The position numbers and the translations under genes are program-made. 64,000 nt of DNA, taken from assembly GCA_963920765.1 (NCBI GenBank), contig OY987250.1:16856409-16920408 (forward strand). Direction: 5' to 3'. The stretch's first letter is position 1. The number at the start of each line of letters is the position of its first letter. Positions 34,046 through 46,581 of this stretch are shown here, piece after piece. Below the pieces are notes generated by a model. It did no database searches and was not told where the DNA came from. It saw only the letters and a list, made by a program, of their open reading frames with translations. The DNA comes from Ulota crispa. Taxonomy: Eukaryota; Streptophyta; Bryopsida; Orthotrichales; Orthotrichaceae.

Positions 34046-35825
34046 GAATTTCAACCATACAAAAGTGTGTTAAAAAAATAAATCGATATGTGCAAAAAAG
34101 ACCAACTTATTTGATCATGTGGATTGTAAGATTATAACATTTGAAGTGAGAAAAAAAACTTTTTTTCCATTTTTGCAAAACAAAGTCAGCAAGCTTCGAG
34201 CCATCCTAGAGTAAATTTTTTGCTCTATACAAAAATAAGGTTTTGGATCACTCATCACTATATTGTGTTAGTTTCACTTATGAAAAAATTCAGAAGCAAT
34301 ATAGAATTTAGCTTATTCTAATCACCTTGCAATGTTAAAGGGTTGAAGTGAATCAGCAATACACTAGCCATTTTTTCATGATTTCTTGTACAATGAGGAA
34401 ATTTTTATTTGAAATTTGAATAGCAAAAGATTAGAGAATTTTTTTTTGAATATGTCAAAAAAATTTAAAAATTTCATTTATAGATTGTACCATAGCAAGA
34501 CTTGAAGGTAGAAGAAAATATTTTTTCTTAAAATTGCGTAAACATAGTTACAAAGTTTGACTCCTCTTAGAATTGTATACCATTTTTTATTAGTTGCATA
34601 CATGCCAAATTAAAAAAGTTGATGAGAGTTTCAACACAAGATTCTTCAAATATGCCGCAATTGCCCAAGCTGCCCAAATTTTCTTGGTTGTCATAGCTTT
34701 TGAATTAGACATCCAATTCAGAAAAAATTACTTTTACACTTGGAGATAAATATTTACACCTTTTGTATCAATTTTAAGAACATGCAATAAAATTTAACTT
34801 TGTATGGCCCTATCCGAGTTCTCAAGTGTATGTTGATGTAGGGCTATTTAGCCGCTTTGGTTTTATGTAAGAATATAAATTAGACTATACCCTTAACAAC
34901 ATCACAAACACCCTTCATTTCTTTGTGCCTATGTATTGATTTTTTTTGTGAGTTATAAAATGACAATAGAAATTTCTATGTAGTCAATGCAATGGCTTTT
35001 ACCACAATAATATTACATGCAAAATCCTTTATAGAATTTGACGAGCTTGCATTCAACTCATATCTAATTTTATATTTTTGTTTTTGTTGTAGTATTTACA
35101 AATTTTTGCAATAAGAGGCACAAGAGAGCAAGAAGTATGTTTGATGTTTCAATAACACAAAGGTATATTTGATATTTCAAAATAATGGAGGGGCTTATTT
35201 GATATTCTTCCAAAAAACTAAGGATAGTAATGAGTTCTCAAAGATAACCACAATATAATTGATGTTCTTGCAAAAAGCCAAGGGTATTTTTGATATTATG
35301 GGGATTTTTTGTATTTCAAATCTTTGAGGGTTATATTTGGTATTTTTGAAGAATTAAGGGGCATTTTTGATATTTTCCCTAGATGTTTCACCTAGAAAGA
35401 AATGAGGTTTTTTATTTATTCTCTCTTAAGTGGTCCTTCTTGTATCCAAAATAACTCACCCTCAATGCCAAATAAAATGGAACAAATCCCTCACTCTTCC
35501 TTACAAGTTTTTTTTTGAATAGACTGGCTTAATGTACAGCGCAAGACGTGCAAAACATGGTGTATTGCGCAAAGATGCAAAATGCAGGACACAAAATGCA
35601 TGACATGAAATGCAAGACGTAGTGAGCTAGCCAGGCGATGGGTCGCGACTAGGCTTGTGACCTGCCCCGTGCGCCACGTCACACAAGCCCACTTTGATGG
35701 ATGAGATTAGCATCCTCCCTAGTTTTCTAGGTGAACTTGAATTTCTCACCCTTGTTAATAAAGCGTTGGTGTGGGTATTTGTGAAGTTATGACACATTCA
35801 GCTTTAGCATTCCCAAAAAATTCTA
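34046..35825. other. AT-rich intergenic sequence with degenerate short repeats
   Basis: No gene is supported. At 35150-35390 a phrase GGGGCATTTTTGATATTT recurs in variants (TATATTTGATATTTC, GGTATTTTTGATATTATGG) and ends TGATATTTTCCCT. This resembles the subterminal repeats of the long-TIR MITEs. Confidence 0.45.
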
Positions 35826-36476
35826 TTAACCCCTAAATACCCAAGGCACCACATTTTGGTGTTGACAACAATTTGAAGTTCAATAAAACTTCACTATGTT
35901 TCTATTTTTAATAGTTTGTTTTTTTGCATATCCTTTTTCAAGTCTATTTTTGGCATTAAAAATCTGATTTTGGAAATGATTGATCATGATTTTTTTATTC
36001 AAGAATTTGTGCAAGGGTGCCATTGCAATCTCAACTTTCTTAGTGTTGAGATCTTTTGGAAATGAGCCTCAAATACACTAGATCTTGGAGAAAATTTTAC
36101 ACTAGAAATTCATTTTAAAAAAGTAAAAAAATCTTGAAATGCTGTAAATTGATTGAAGTTATGTATGTTATGTCCTTTAACATAATACTTTTTTTGTTAC
36201 CTTTTTTTTTCAAATTTAACAGGCAAAAAGAGGATGGAAAGACTTCAAGTCATTTTCACATTTTTGACACCCTCTTGATCAAACATTCTAATCTTTCAAT
36301 CCATAAGTGATATTGTTGTGTTTTCTTTTCCTATGTGATCTTGAACATATCTAATTTAAATTTAGAGAGTTACAATTTTACAAAAATTGATACAACTAAT
36401 CAAAATGTTGGCTTGTTGTTCAATTTAGAGCAAATTCCCAAAAGCTCAAAAAAGCCCTTGGGCATTTAAGGGTTCA
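35826..36476. mobile_element. TTAA-flanked element
   Basis: The left end TTAACCCCTAAATACCCAAG pairs with the right end CTTGGGCATTTAAGGGTTCA, where the last tetramer is a mutated TTAA. About 20 bp of TIR. Confidence 0.75.
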
Positions 36477-37521
36477 GGGGATTTCAAATTTTTGACATGC
36501 AAGATTTTATAAAGTCGTTTATATGGTTTCAGATTTTTGAGTGAACTGACTAATTAGCTCAATCCATGCCTCTATCACGTTTCAAAATTGAAAGTCCTTG
36601 CTGAAGTCATCTCAAAATGATAATAATATTGACACTAGATCAATTACCCAAAAGGCGAGTGGGCAAGGTTATAATGCAAAGGGGAATCAAGTCATGTTGC
36701 TTGTTGAAAAGGAAATAATACAAAAATATGCAAAAAAAAAGAAAAAAAAAGGGGAGAGTAGATAACTTGTTGGAGTTGGGCAAGCATAAATTTGGATAGG
36801 AAAAAAATACATTGCTCAAAACAGTCGATAAGAGTTTGTATGGCCATATAAATGCTTTTATGGTATCATATGATTATTTTGAGCAATTTTTTTTTGGTCA
36901 ACATTGTAAATCTAAATTGAGCTCAATGGTTGTGCTCACCAACTAGTAGAATTGCTACCTCCCACACAAGCATTTGAAGCTAGTTTCAAGAGTTCCAAAT
37001 CCTATCTCAAAAACTCTAAGGCAAAAGAGGTTGAAAGTTTTCTTTGTCTCTAAAGTTACACAAATCAACTTAATGCAAGTTATCTCTCCTTTCAATTTCT
37101 TATTTGAAATGATATAAATATAAGGCTTCAACTTCAAAAGTTAGGTAGTTGCGCCTAGATTGACAAAAAAAAAATGTTCAAAAATTTGAAACCACATAAA
37201 CCACATTAGAATCAACCATGTCAAAATATGAATCCTCCTATTATCTCCTGGTATGCAAATGAAAATCAATGAACCATCATTTATCAAAATATTTTTTGGT
37301 ATTTGGATATCAAAAATTGTATAGTTGCAAAAAAAAAAGCCTATACTAAGCTTTTCAAGACTCTTAAGTAGGTAAACAATATTTTTTGATGCTATTCAAT
37401 ACCTACTAAATATATATTAAGGAGTATAGATAAGATAGTTATATCATTAAAATTCTAGAATGAAAAAAAACTGCAATTATTCTATATATTTTTATCCCAC
37501 TCTAAATACTCAACCACATGA
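36477..37521. other. AT-rich intergenic sequence
   Basis: No supported feature; only short chance ORFs. Confidence 0.4.
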
Positions 37522-38987
37522 TTAACCTCTAAAGGACCGTGGCCTTTATTTTGTCAAAAGGCACTCAAAATTGCCATTTCTATGGCAAAGAGTAAACAAG
37601 TTTGAAAATTGGTCTTTTTGCATATCTAACCATAGGATCTTGTATACTAGATTAGTATGAGTATGTGAAAAAAAATTCAAATAACTTAACCGCATAGATT
37701 ACAAGATATTTGTGTTTAAAGTGTAAAAATCAAACTTTTTTGCACCTTGCATGATTATATTATTTGACTTTAAACTTTTTTAACTTAAATTTTTTGCACC
37801 ACATAGTTTAGAGGCTTCTAACTTTCTGATGTAAAATTGAGTTGAGAATCTTTGGAAAAAAACTAAAACAAAAAATACTTAATTAGAGTATTGGACACTA
37901 AGTTGTAGTCCTTTTAAAAACCCCTTCCACACATTCAATCCTTCATCAAATTCAAAAGTGACTACATATTTGAAAAGCCGGCTTAAGGGTGAAAAATGTC
38001 TTAGAATTTGAAAAGTGATTTTTTTTAATTTCATATTTTTAATCCATGTCAAATGCAATTTTGCACAAATGAGTATGCCATATTTATTCACTTTTATCAA
38101 CATTGTCAACATCTTTGTGGCTTTTAACCGCCTTTTAGAATTTGAAATTGTCTCAACTTGAGCAAGCCTATTGTACATTGAGAATAGATTGAGAATATAC
38201 TAATGGTAATTTGTTGACAAACTTGTAGTGATTTTAAAAGTATTTAAATCATACCTGGTTTTGCTTTTCAAATTTTTTTTTAACACTTCACTTTATTAGA
38301 TTTACATCAAAATTAAAGAAAATTTGCTACTTTTTCTAAGCTTTTCAAATATTGAATTAGTTTTAGATTTGGTAGAGTATCAATTGCATGAGAAAAATTT
38401 AGAAAATGAACTTTGACTTACTGCCTAGATTTCTGTCATTCTTAAAAAAAATTAGGTAGGAGAAGGTATGAGACTGAACAAAAACTTGAATTGTTAGTAA
38501 CCCTGCAATGGAATTGAAACAAATTAGTCCCAATGATAAGATTGCTTTAGCAAGCAAACTTCACCCTTTCTAGAAAAAATTTGAAAAAATGTTAAACTTG
38601 CATTCAAAAATGAAGTCTATAAGTTATTTTTTCAAGAAGATGCTTAAATTGCCCAATTAACAAGATTGTCCATAATATTCTCATAACTAGTCCAAATGGA
38701 ATGAATAAAAGCTTCAGATGTAGAAAAAAAAAAATTCTATGAGAAAAAAATTAAAAAAACTCCATGTTTTTGTAAAAATATTTGCTGCTCAATTTTCTTA
38801 AATTTGTGCTTATTTGGGCATAACGTTTGCTCCTAGGCATAGATTGGAATAGAAATTATACTCCTCAAAAGCTAATGTGTTTTTCTATCTTCAAAAAAGT
38901 TTCAAAAAATCAGAACAAATATTGAGGCTGTAGGTACTTGCCCAAAATCCCATTTGTCCCCTAAAGGGACAATGATCCTATAGTTAA
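37522..38987. mobile_element. TTAA-flanked element, larger relative of 23621-24559
   Basis: TTAA at both ends. The left end is TTAACCTCTAAAGGACCG and the right end is GGGACAATGATCCTATAGTTAA (shown in part). Homology to the 23621 copy is clear at AATCTAACCATAGGATCTTG versus TCCAACCATAGGATCATG, and near the right end (GTAGGTACTTGCCCAAAATC). Confidence 0.78.
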
Positions 38988-39299
38988 TATGACGTTGAAG
39001 ACCTCTAATAGTCGTGAAGAGTTTTAAAATTTTAGATTTCATGCCGTTACCATATAACTATTTCCAAGATGTGTGTATCCCCTAAAGGACACACAATTAC
39101 TTTTGTTCAAATATTAGTTTGAAGTGTGGAGTTTAGGACCTAAAATTGCATGAAATACAATGTCATGTTTTGTACAATAGTGGATTTTTGCATCAAATGA
39201 AATATTAAAAATAAAACAAAATGTCTAAAATTATAACAAAAAAAATCTAATTTGTATAAATGAATGATACAATATCAAATATCAAACTTAGGATTAATG

Positions 39300-39632
39300 A
39301 AACAAGAATTACAAATAGGGGAACAAAAATGAAAAATATTACAAACAAGAGCACTGAGTTTCAAAATAATTACAAGGAAGGACATAGCTTCAAAAAGAAA
39401 AATTAATAAATTTCTCTAAAATTTTGGTTTGAACATTAGTTGATTTAGATATGCCACACTAAATGTTAGCTAACTTCCAAAACTCTAAGAGGCCTCCCAC
39501 CAAATCAAGCCTAAATAAGGAGATTTTAATAAAAAATTCTTAAAATTGTGCCCCTATTTATAATTATTTTGAAAAATTGTGCCCCATCTGTAATAGTTTT
39601 CATTTTTGTGCCCCTATTCGTAATTTCCCCAT
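39300..39632. mobile_element. TIR element with repeated subterminal GAATTACAAATAGGGG motifs
   Basis: The left end (GAATTACAAATAGGGGAACA, then AAAAATGAAAAATATTACAA) is mirrored at the right end (GTAATAGTTTTCATTTTTGT, GCCCCTATTCGTAATTTCCC). In both arms the motif recurs at short intervals. Boundaries are approximate. Confidence 0.6.
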
Positions 39633-39944
39633 TAATGAAATTGTATTCTCCATTGTCGCTTCTGTTTTTGCCACACATCTACATCAACACTTCAAAAATT
39701 CATAACTACGTCTATTTTGGTTGTGAGATGTTGATATAGTAATATGAAAATTTGAAAGAGTACCAAGTTGAAGCAATGAATGAATAGATTCAAAATCAAT
39801 AAAAAGTCAGTAAAATTAAATGGCAGAAAAAAAATCGACTGAAATTCGAATTTTTTAAATAAAAATTAGCAATACTTACCAAAATTATCTACATGTAGTG
39901 TAAACATACAAGCAATATGTGGTGCATGCAATCAAAAAACCAAT

Positions 39945-40269
39945 TTAACCCTTAAGTGTCAAATGGGTGGCCATGCCTCTACAGTGGTTTCTATAGTGGT
40001 TTGGCATGTGCCACCCATTAAAATTTTGTTTTATAAAATTGCAAAAGTCAATAGTGCATGGTGCCCTCATGAAAGTTGCAATAAGAGCAGCCTAGAACCT
40101 GATAGTGTGTTTCTGAATCTTATTACAATTTAAATTACAAAACAATATGAATACATCTCATGAGGTAATTTTTTACCTTCCATGATGGACCATGTGTTTA
40201 TGGCCACTTTTTACTGAATCATCAGAGCCGGAGGACGTTTTTACGTCCTTCTCGACGTTTAGGGATTAA
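39945..40269. mobile_element. TTAA-flanked MITE, third copy of the 6358-6738 family
   Basis: TTAACCCTTAAGTGTC on the left and CTCGACGTTTAGGGATTAA on the right. It has the same subterminal hairpin (GGAGGACGT...ACGTCCTT) and the same interior (GGTGCCCTCATGAAAGTTGC). Confidence 0.87.
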
Positions 40270-40637
40270 AAATGAGAAATGCCGCATAAGTTCTGATGAA
40301 GTTCAAATTCTCCCTGGCATCGGGGTAGAAGGACGACAGTAGCAGCCGGTCACACCCGCGGGATGACCGCCTCTACCGGTAGCATCGTCAACACCATACT
40401 TTTCGACCATGGATGGTAAAGAACAGCTATGTCGTGAGCTCTTCGACGATGTATGCAGAAGTCTGCTAAACTTTCACGCCGGAGTAAAGGTACGCCGCAC
40501 TTGTTGCGCATGCATTCGTCCCGTTGATTCGAAGTACTTGTTAGAACTCGGTTGCGGAAATAAATTTGAAAATTCTTGGCCATGGAAGCTTGATATGTGA
40601 CAAGCGTAATGTTTTGAACGCAGAGCGCTGAGGCTGT

Positions 40638-43600
40638 ATGGGATCCGCCATTGGCGCTTTCTGTCACGCCATCGAGTCCTCCGTTGATCGTTTCTTGTTA
40701 GAGCCTGCTGTTAGTTCTCCCATGATCAGCTGCAGGAGGAGGCGAGCAGTCTCGTCTAAGAAGAGGACGAAACATGAAGCTTGGTAATTCAATTTGTTTT
40801 TCTTTCGATAGTGCGTTTACACCTGGTTTCTTGTTCAAATTACTAAATCTGCATTCTTCTAAGGTTATTGTATTGCTTTCTTTCTCTTAAAACTAACGAA
40901 CAATTTTGTTTCCATTGCAAGAAGAGAAAAATCCTTTGGATTGTGTTTTTCGCTGCGTAGCTACAGCACGAATTAGAAAATTATAATACATATTCGAATT
41001 GATGGTGTAGTTTTATGTCTTTATTCTGTTATCCTTGTCTGAATTTGACTACTTCAGTAGGCGGATGTTGATTAAATCAATAGTGAGTGCGTACTTTTTC
41101 TGTTCAAATTACTAAATCTGCATTCTTTTAAGGTTGTTGTATTGCTGTCTTTCTATTGAAACTAACGAACACTTTATTTCCATTGTGAGAAGAGAAAAAT
41201 CCTTTGGATTGTGTTTTTCGCTGCGTAGCTACAGCACGAATTAGAAAATTATAATACATCTTCGAATTGACGGTGTAGCTTTATGTCTTTATTCTGTTAT
41301 CCTTGTCTGAATGTGACTACTTTCAGTTGGCGGATGTTGATTAAATCGATAGTGAGTGCGTATTTTTTGCTCTCGGCGAAGTCTAGTTTATGGCTTCAGA
41401 AGTTTCGAGTACTGGCAGGTCTCTTCTGGTGTCAGAAGTTGCTAAGCGTTGTATAGAGTATCCTTAATTTGTTTACACTTAACATGCTTTCGGTATGTGT
41501 TTACTGCTATTTTACTCATGCTTTACTCTATATAGACTATACTGAGGTCTTTGGATAGTGTTCTCACTGAAGGCGAAGTAAGGATGTTGTGTTTTTTGGT
41601 TCGAAAGGGCGGAGCAATTTGTGACTTTTTTTCATCTAATTATCCTTGTCGGACTTGCATTGTTTTTGTTGGAAGAATTTAATCGTGTGAGAAGTGGTCG
41701 CTTACTTTCAGCTCTCGGAACAGATTCTAGTAACTGACTTCCATATCTTTCGAATCCTCAGCAGCACTCTATGGTGCAAAAGGTTGCTGAGTATTGGCAC
41801 GGAAGCGTGAATAGCAATTTTATAATGCACATGATTGTTCTCCTAAAATTTATCCGCTGCGATATCACCTTGAGATTTGATGCGCTGTTTTTCCAGCTGT
41901 CTTGAAAGTATTGCAAATCTAGCATGCGGAATATTCAGATGACCTGGAGATTTTTTTGGTACAAATTCCAAAGACGCCGATACAGGGAGGAAGCATATCG
42001 ATCTGGACTGACTATATGTATTGGATGTCTGCACTGGCTCTACCTACGTAGTTTCGATTCGCGAGCAGCGTGCAGGTTACATGAAGACATATGGATTTGC
42101 ATAATGTCCTTTTTGGATGCCAAATCGCTCTTGCGTCTAGCAGTCACGAACCGCCAATTCTGCATTTTGGCGAAGGACGATATGATTTGGAAATCCGTGT
42201 TTCTCCGTGATGTTGGAAACCTCCTCATCGACATTAAGCCTGCGTTTAGTTGGATGAGACTGTACCTAGCAGCATGTGGTGCGAGGAATAAATCTCGACT
42301 CTTAATGTTAGTTCAGCATTTAGGGAGCACATCAATCTGGTTATAATGTTTCATTGTCTATTTTATCGGAGTAACTCTTCTGTTTTTCTAAGTGTAATTT
42401 TATGTACTGGAAGTTGTGCTCATGCGAAGCTGCCTTTTCTGCGTGCAGATGGAAGCCATACGTTCAGCCATCACGACTCGGAGAAGCACATAGGTCAGAG
42501 CGCCTACCTGCATCATAGTTACTGAATAGTCTTATTATAGTAATAGCACTACTTAGGAGAGAATCATGGAATAACCTGTTAAAGAACAGCAATGGTGACA
42601 ACCGTGCGAGGACAATATTTTTGGCAAACCTTTGCTTGCCGAAAGCTTTTTCTGGTGATGTAAATTAGAGCGGTTTCCTTTAGAGTTGTTGACTTACCAG
42701 CATCACATACAAGAGGCAGCTCAAAGAGCTAAGCATCATTTTAATTTGCGCCCGGGCTAATTCTGAGATTCGGAGTCTCTCATCTCTAGAAGCTTAACAT
42801 AAATCCAGTTCCATTGAGCGTGAATTGTAATTATCAGTAAGGAATCTATAGATGGTGCGACAATCGCAAGATGGACACGCAGAGAGCCTTGAAAGCTTAC
42901 TTCAGAGAGAAGGTCATACAGTTGAATTATCTTTTGTAGGTTCTAAAGAGATATTTTTGCCGCTTGCGCAGATTGGATGAGAGTAGGTGTGTTCTCCATA
43001 GAATCTGGAGAAGCTGTTGCAACGGATAGATTGATGGACATGAAACTAGTGGCCGAGAAATCGAACACTTCTCAAACGGACAGTCTACTGCTTCAAACGT
43101 CCGTAATTTCACATGTCAAGAAGGGACTATGGATTGCAGGTATGAGAAATCATCTTCGATGGAGGTACAAAAATTCAACAACTGCAAAGATGATTTGTTA
43201 TCCTGTACGGCTATTCATAATGCTAAACACTAAGCCTTTTAGCGAACCAAAATCAATTTTGATTTACAAACCGTCATGGTGTATATCCAGATCTGCATCT
43301 TGTGCACTGCCCTGTGTGCAACCTTGCATCTTGCGAAGGTTATCCTGCTTCTCTACCCTGCTTTTTCCGATTTTCTATTTGGAGAAACCATTCACCCTTT
43401 GAACTTTTTACAGGATTCATGAATTCGTCTAATACGATATCAATAATTTAAGCGCGCCAGTAGCTCTTACACTTTGCTGCGGATGTTCACGATAGCATTA
43501 GACAAGTCATAGACTCAAAGTGCTCTGAGATAACCGCTTCGTTATTGGTTCAGGAACTATGCAAGCGCTTGATGTTAGGCATTGGGAGCTTTTCTTGAAT

Positions 43601-44880
43601 AACGAATACATCACTCGTGAATGGAAGTTTGAGCAAGCGTATTCGCGTCATATGGCCGGTCACTGCAACGAAGCTGCCGCTTGTATTTTTGATGCTAGCC
43701 AACTTCGCAGCAAGAACATACACGGTATCAGTTTCTCAAACAGCTATGGAATTCTTCTTTCAAATTTCTGAATTTCAACGAGCGACCCGCAGTACTGTAG
43801 TACTCCTTGGTTTCGTTCTTCGTTGGATGTCCCCAAGCTTTAAAAATAGGGAAAATTTTCATGGATACCCCTGAAGTTTGCAATAATTTCATAGATACCC
43901 CTGTTTTTTTGGAAATTTCACAGAAATAGGGAAAACTTTCATGGATACCCCTGAAGTTTGCAATAATTTCATAGATACCCCTGTTTTTTTGGAAATTTCA
44001 CAGATACCCTTGACCAAAATTTTCATTCATTTTTTTGTTTGTTATGCATGCCACTTCCCTTCTCCCTTTGTGCGCACACTACTTCTTTCTGTTATGCGTG
44101 CGTACAAGGAAGAAGGAAAGTGGCATGCACAACAAAAAAAAAACGCTTAAATTTTTTGGTCCAAGGGTATTTGTGAAATTTCTGGAAAAGCAGGGGTACC
44201 TATGAAATTATTGCGAACTTCAGGGGTATCCATGAAATTTTCCCTTAAAAATACTGTCTCCCGGCGTGAGCGTACACCCTGGTTCATTAGACGAGTGGAG
44301 ATTTTTCACAACATCCCTTACGGACGCTTAATATCCTCTAAAATCCGAAGCACATTGTCTTGGGTTCCCGATTAGGCCAGGGTTGAAACTTCTTACGAGC
44401 CCTGGATTGTACACGTAATGTCCCTCTTCATGGACAGATGTACTGAGCTTGGGTAGGTGGATAGCTGCTCCCGGCCAATGGCAACCCAAGGGAGTTACCG
44501 CATCGCATGGAGCGGCAGCGTGCACAAATCTTCGCCCCAACAAAGGTGGATACATTCCACAAGCCTTCCAAAGATTGACTTGATTGATTTACGTGTCAGC
44601 AAGTACATCATTTTACAGAATCTTTGAAAACGTGCTAGAACGCCCATAACGAAGTCGATCGATCGCCGAACGGGCTGAAACTGTGACGCTGACTCCAGCA
44701 AGACTGATGAGTTTCCCATGCACTTGGTCAAGCGTTGGTGGGAGGTGTAACATACTGAGTCGTAATTGGAAATAATCAGGATCATTTTGTTTGCCAGGTT
44801 TGAGGGTGAAGCTTCTCACCATGAAAGCGGGAACGGAAGGTCCAGTTGTGGCCATTCGCTTCTGCCAGGAGCTCGCATAA
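40638..44880 (+). CDS. F-box protein similar to Arabidopsis RMF (At3g61730), complete, 8 exons, 374 aa
   Basis: F-box proteins are the substrate-binding subunits of SCF ubiquitin ligases. Exons: 40638-40783, 41923-42278, 42449-42493, 42972-43139, 43291-43338, 43554-43724, 44438-44545, 44798-44880; phases agree (375 codons with TAA). Residues 36-47 are strongly basic (RRRRAVSSKKRTK). The F-box lies at about 101-140 (LHEDIWICIMSFLDAKSLL...DDMIWKSVF). Downstream blocks match the RMF type as I recall it: DWMRVGVFSIESGEA, KKGLWIADLHLVHCPVC, CEGTMQALDVRHWELFLN and a C-terminus GTEGPVVAIRFCQELA. CPVCNLASC could bind metal. An in-frame TGA lies 9 bases before the chosen ATG. Intron 1 contains a roughly 270-bp tandem duplication and intron 6 a long-TIR MITE. 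A role in male fertility is known only for the Arabidopsis relative. Confidence 0.85.
40832..41367 (+). repeat. Tandem duplication of about 270 bp in F-box intron 1
   Basis: The segment from TTCAAATTACTAAATCTGCA through AGAAGAGAAAAATCCTTTGG and CTGCGTAGCTACAGCACGAA to GGCGGATGTTGATTAAATC occurs twice in a row (about 40832-41100 and 41102-41367). Identity is high, about 95% by eye. Confidence 0.92.
43849..44244. mobile_element. Long-TIR palindromic MITE in F-box intron 6, with duplicated left end
   Basis: Same family as 8303-8612. Flanking 9-bp TTAAAAATA duplications are perfect (43840-43848 and 44245-44253). The first roughly 77 bases (AGGGAAAATTTTCATGGATA to GGAAATTTCACAGA) are repeated in tandem at 43925 on, making this copy 396 bp rather than about 312. 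Confidence 0.92.
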
Positions 44881-46581
44881 ACACCATTCAACCAGTTAGA
44901 CCATCGCAGTCCCATTGTCACACCACAGGACCAGAACACTCTTTGGAACCAGAATTTTTCTGAGACTCGCCTCTCCGATGAGGACATTCATATCCTTCTC
45001 TGTAAGCAATTCGAGAACAAGCGCTGCAATGGCGTGACATTTGGACTGTGACATTTGACAGTTTAGGTGAGAAAGTTTGGCACACATTGAAATTCAAATC
45101 GTGTTCAGTAACAAAATTTAGGCGAAGGATCGAAGCGTCGAGAGTTTAGTTTAGTGATGCATTCAGATATTTTCAGTTCAAATCTACATCTTGCACTTCC
45201 AGAATGAGTTGTATGATATGACCGGTTAGTGAAATCAGTAAAACTCAATCTCGTCCTCATCAGGATTTGTCAGCATTGTAGAATTTCGTTGTTTCTCAAC
45301 CCTAGAAGATCTCGCAGTGTCGAATAGTGATTCATGAATGGTCTTACGAATGCTGATGAGTCAAAAAAGAAAGGGGCCTTACGAATGTTGAAATAGTTCA
45401 TGTTCATAATGAAACATGGATGAATTTGATTTAGTTTTTGGAAAAACTGTATTGGAGCTGCATCAGAGAGGAGGGCTTGCATGTATAGAAGCTGTCTGTA
45501 CAAATGTGATGAAGTTTGAAGGGTCCTTCAAATAGTAAAGCATTGTCTTGTTGTGCAGTACTTAAGAAATTAAGCTTCTTTAGAGTATACATGTTGATTA
45601 ATGGTTTATCCCTTTTACTTTACTATAATCAAGTTCTTTAAGGTATTTTGTGGTTTTTGACAATGTTTGGTTTCCAAAAATGGCATGTTACATGGCTTGT
45701 TTTAAGGAATTTTGGCCAATTATTTTCAAAACTTGATCCAAACATAATGGCTATTTTTATAACTAAGAAAGACTTAGTTTCAAAACAAAATTTATTCTAT
45801 CTAGTTTTCACTTTGCTTAAAATCTCAAATAAATTGATAAAATGTTGGATCTTTATTTCAACATAAACTAAAGGGCCCATAACATGTTTTTAGATACTAA
45901 GTGATACAAAATGCTAAGTTTTGTGAGGTATCCCACAACTTGAAGTCAAAGTGACAGCCTTAAAAAAGAACTTGAATTCCAAAATTATTACACAACATGG
46001 GCCAAGTAGTTACATGATTGATTTGTTGCAACCATTTCTACACTAAAGTAAAAAATATTTGAGGTCTATTGTTCAACTTGTTCAATTTTGAGTCCATAGC
46101 AATGTTGTTGCATGAAAAATACATTTCAAAACACAATGTATTTCTATAAATTTATCATATTTGCACACCATTCAACAACTTCAAAATTGTGATTTGTAGA
46201 TGCACAATTCCATACAAGCAATTTCTCCACATGTTCAATGTTCAACTCTACGCATGATTTGAAACATCTTCAACACAAAAATCTTTCACGTGCTGTAACA
46301 ATCGTTTTATATTATCACTAACCATGAAGCACCTTGGCAACCACTCAATGACTTGTAATCTTCTATCCTTTGACTAAAGCACAAAAATTCCTCCTTGTAC
46401 ATTTGAGCATCACAATTCATTGGTCCAAATTTTCAATTTCTCACTCATTAAACTCTCATTGCATAAACAACTGTAATCTTTCCCATAAACGCCATTTTAC
46501 TTCACAATGCCACACAAAATGCACCACCTCAAGTCTACACTACCAACCCAAATTGATGACACCTTTACATCCATAGCACTA
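44881..46581. other. Intergenic region between convergent F-box and ROCO genes
   Basis: The minus-strand ORFs at 44613-45087 are antisense to F-box exon 8 and its flank, and I do not support them. The remainder is AT-rich with no recognised feature. It should hold both 3' UTRs. Confidence 0.4.

Noticed and set aside
40350-40667. Minus-strand ORF of 105 codons and a short plus-strand ORF at 40409
   Set aside because: They lie in the F-box promoter/5' UTR. The plus frame MDGKEQLCRELFDDV ends at a donor-like GTACGC but cannot be joined convincingly to exon 1; it is at most a 5' UTR exon or upstream ORF.
44328-45087. Minus-strand ORFs of 60-124 codons
   Set aside because: They overlap F-box exons 7 and 8 in antisense; the plus-strand exons join in phase and match the RMF family.
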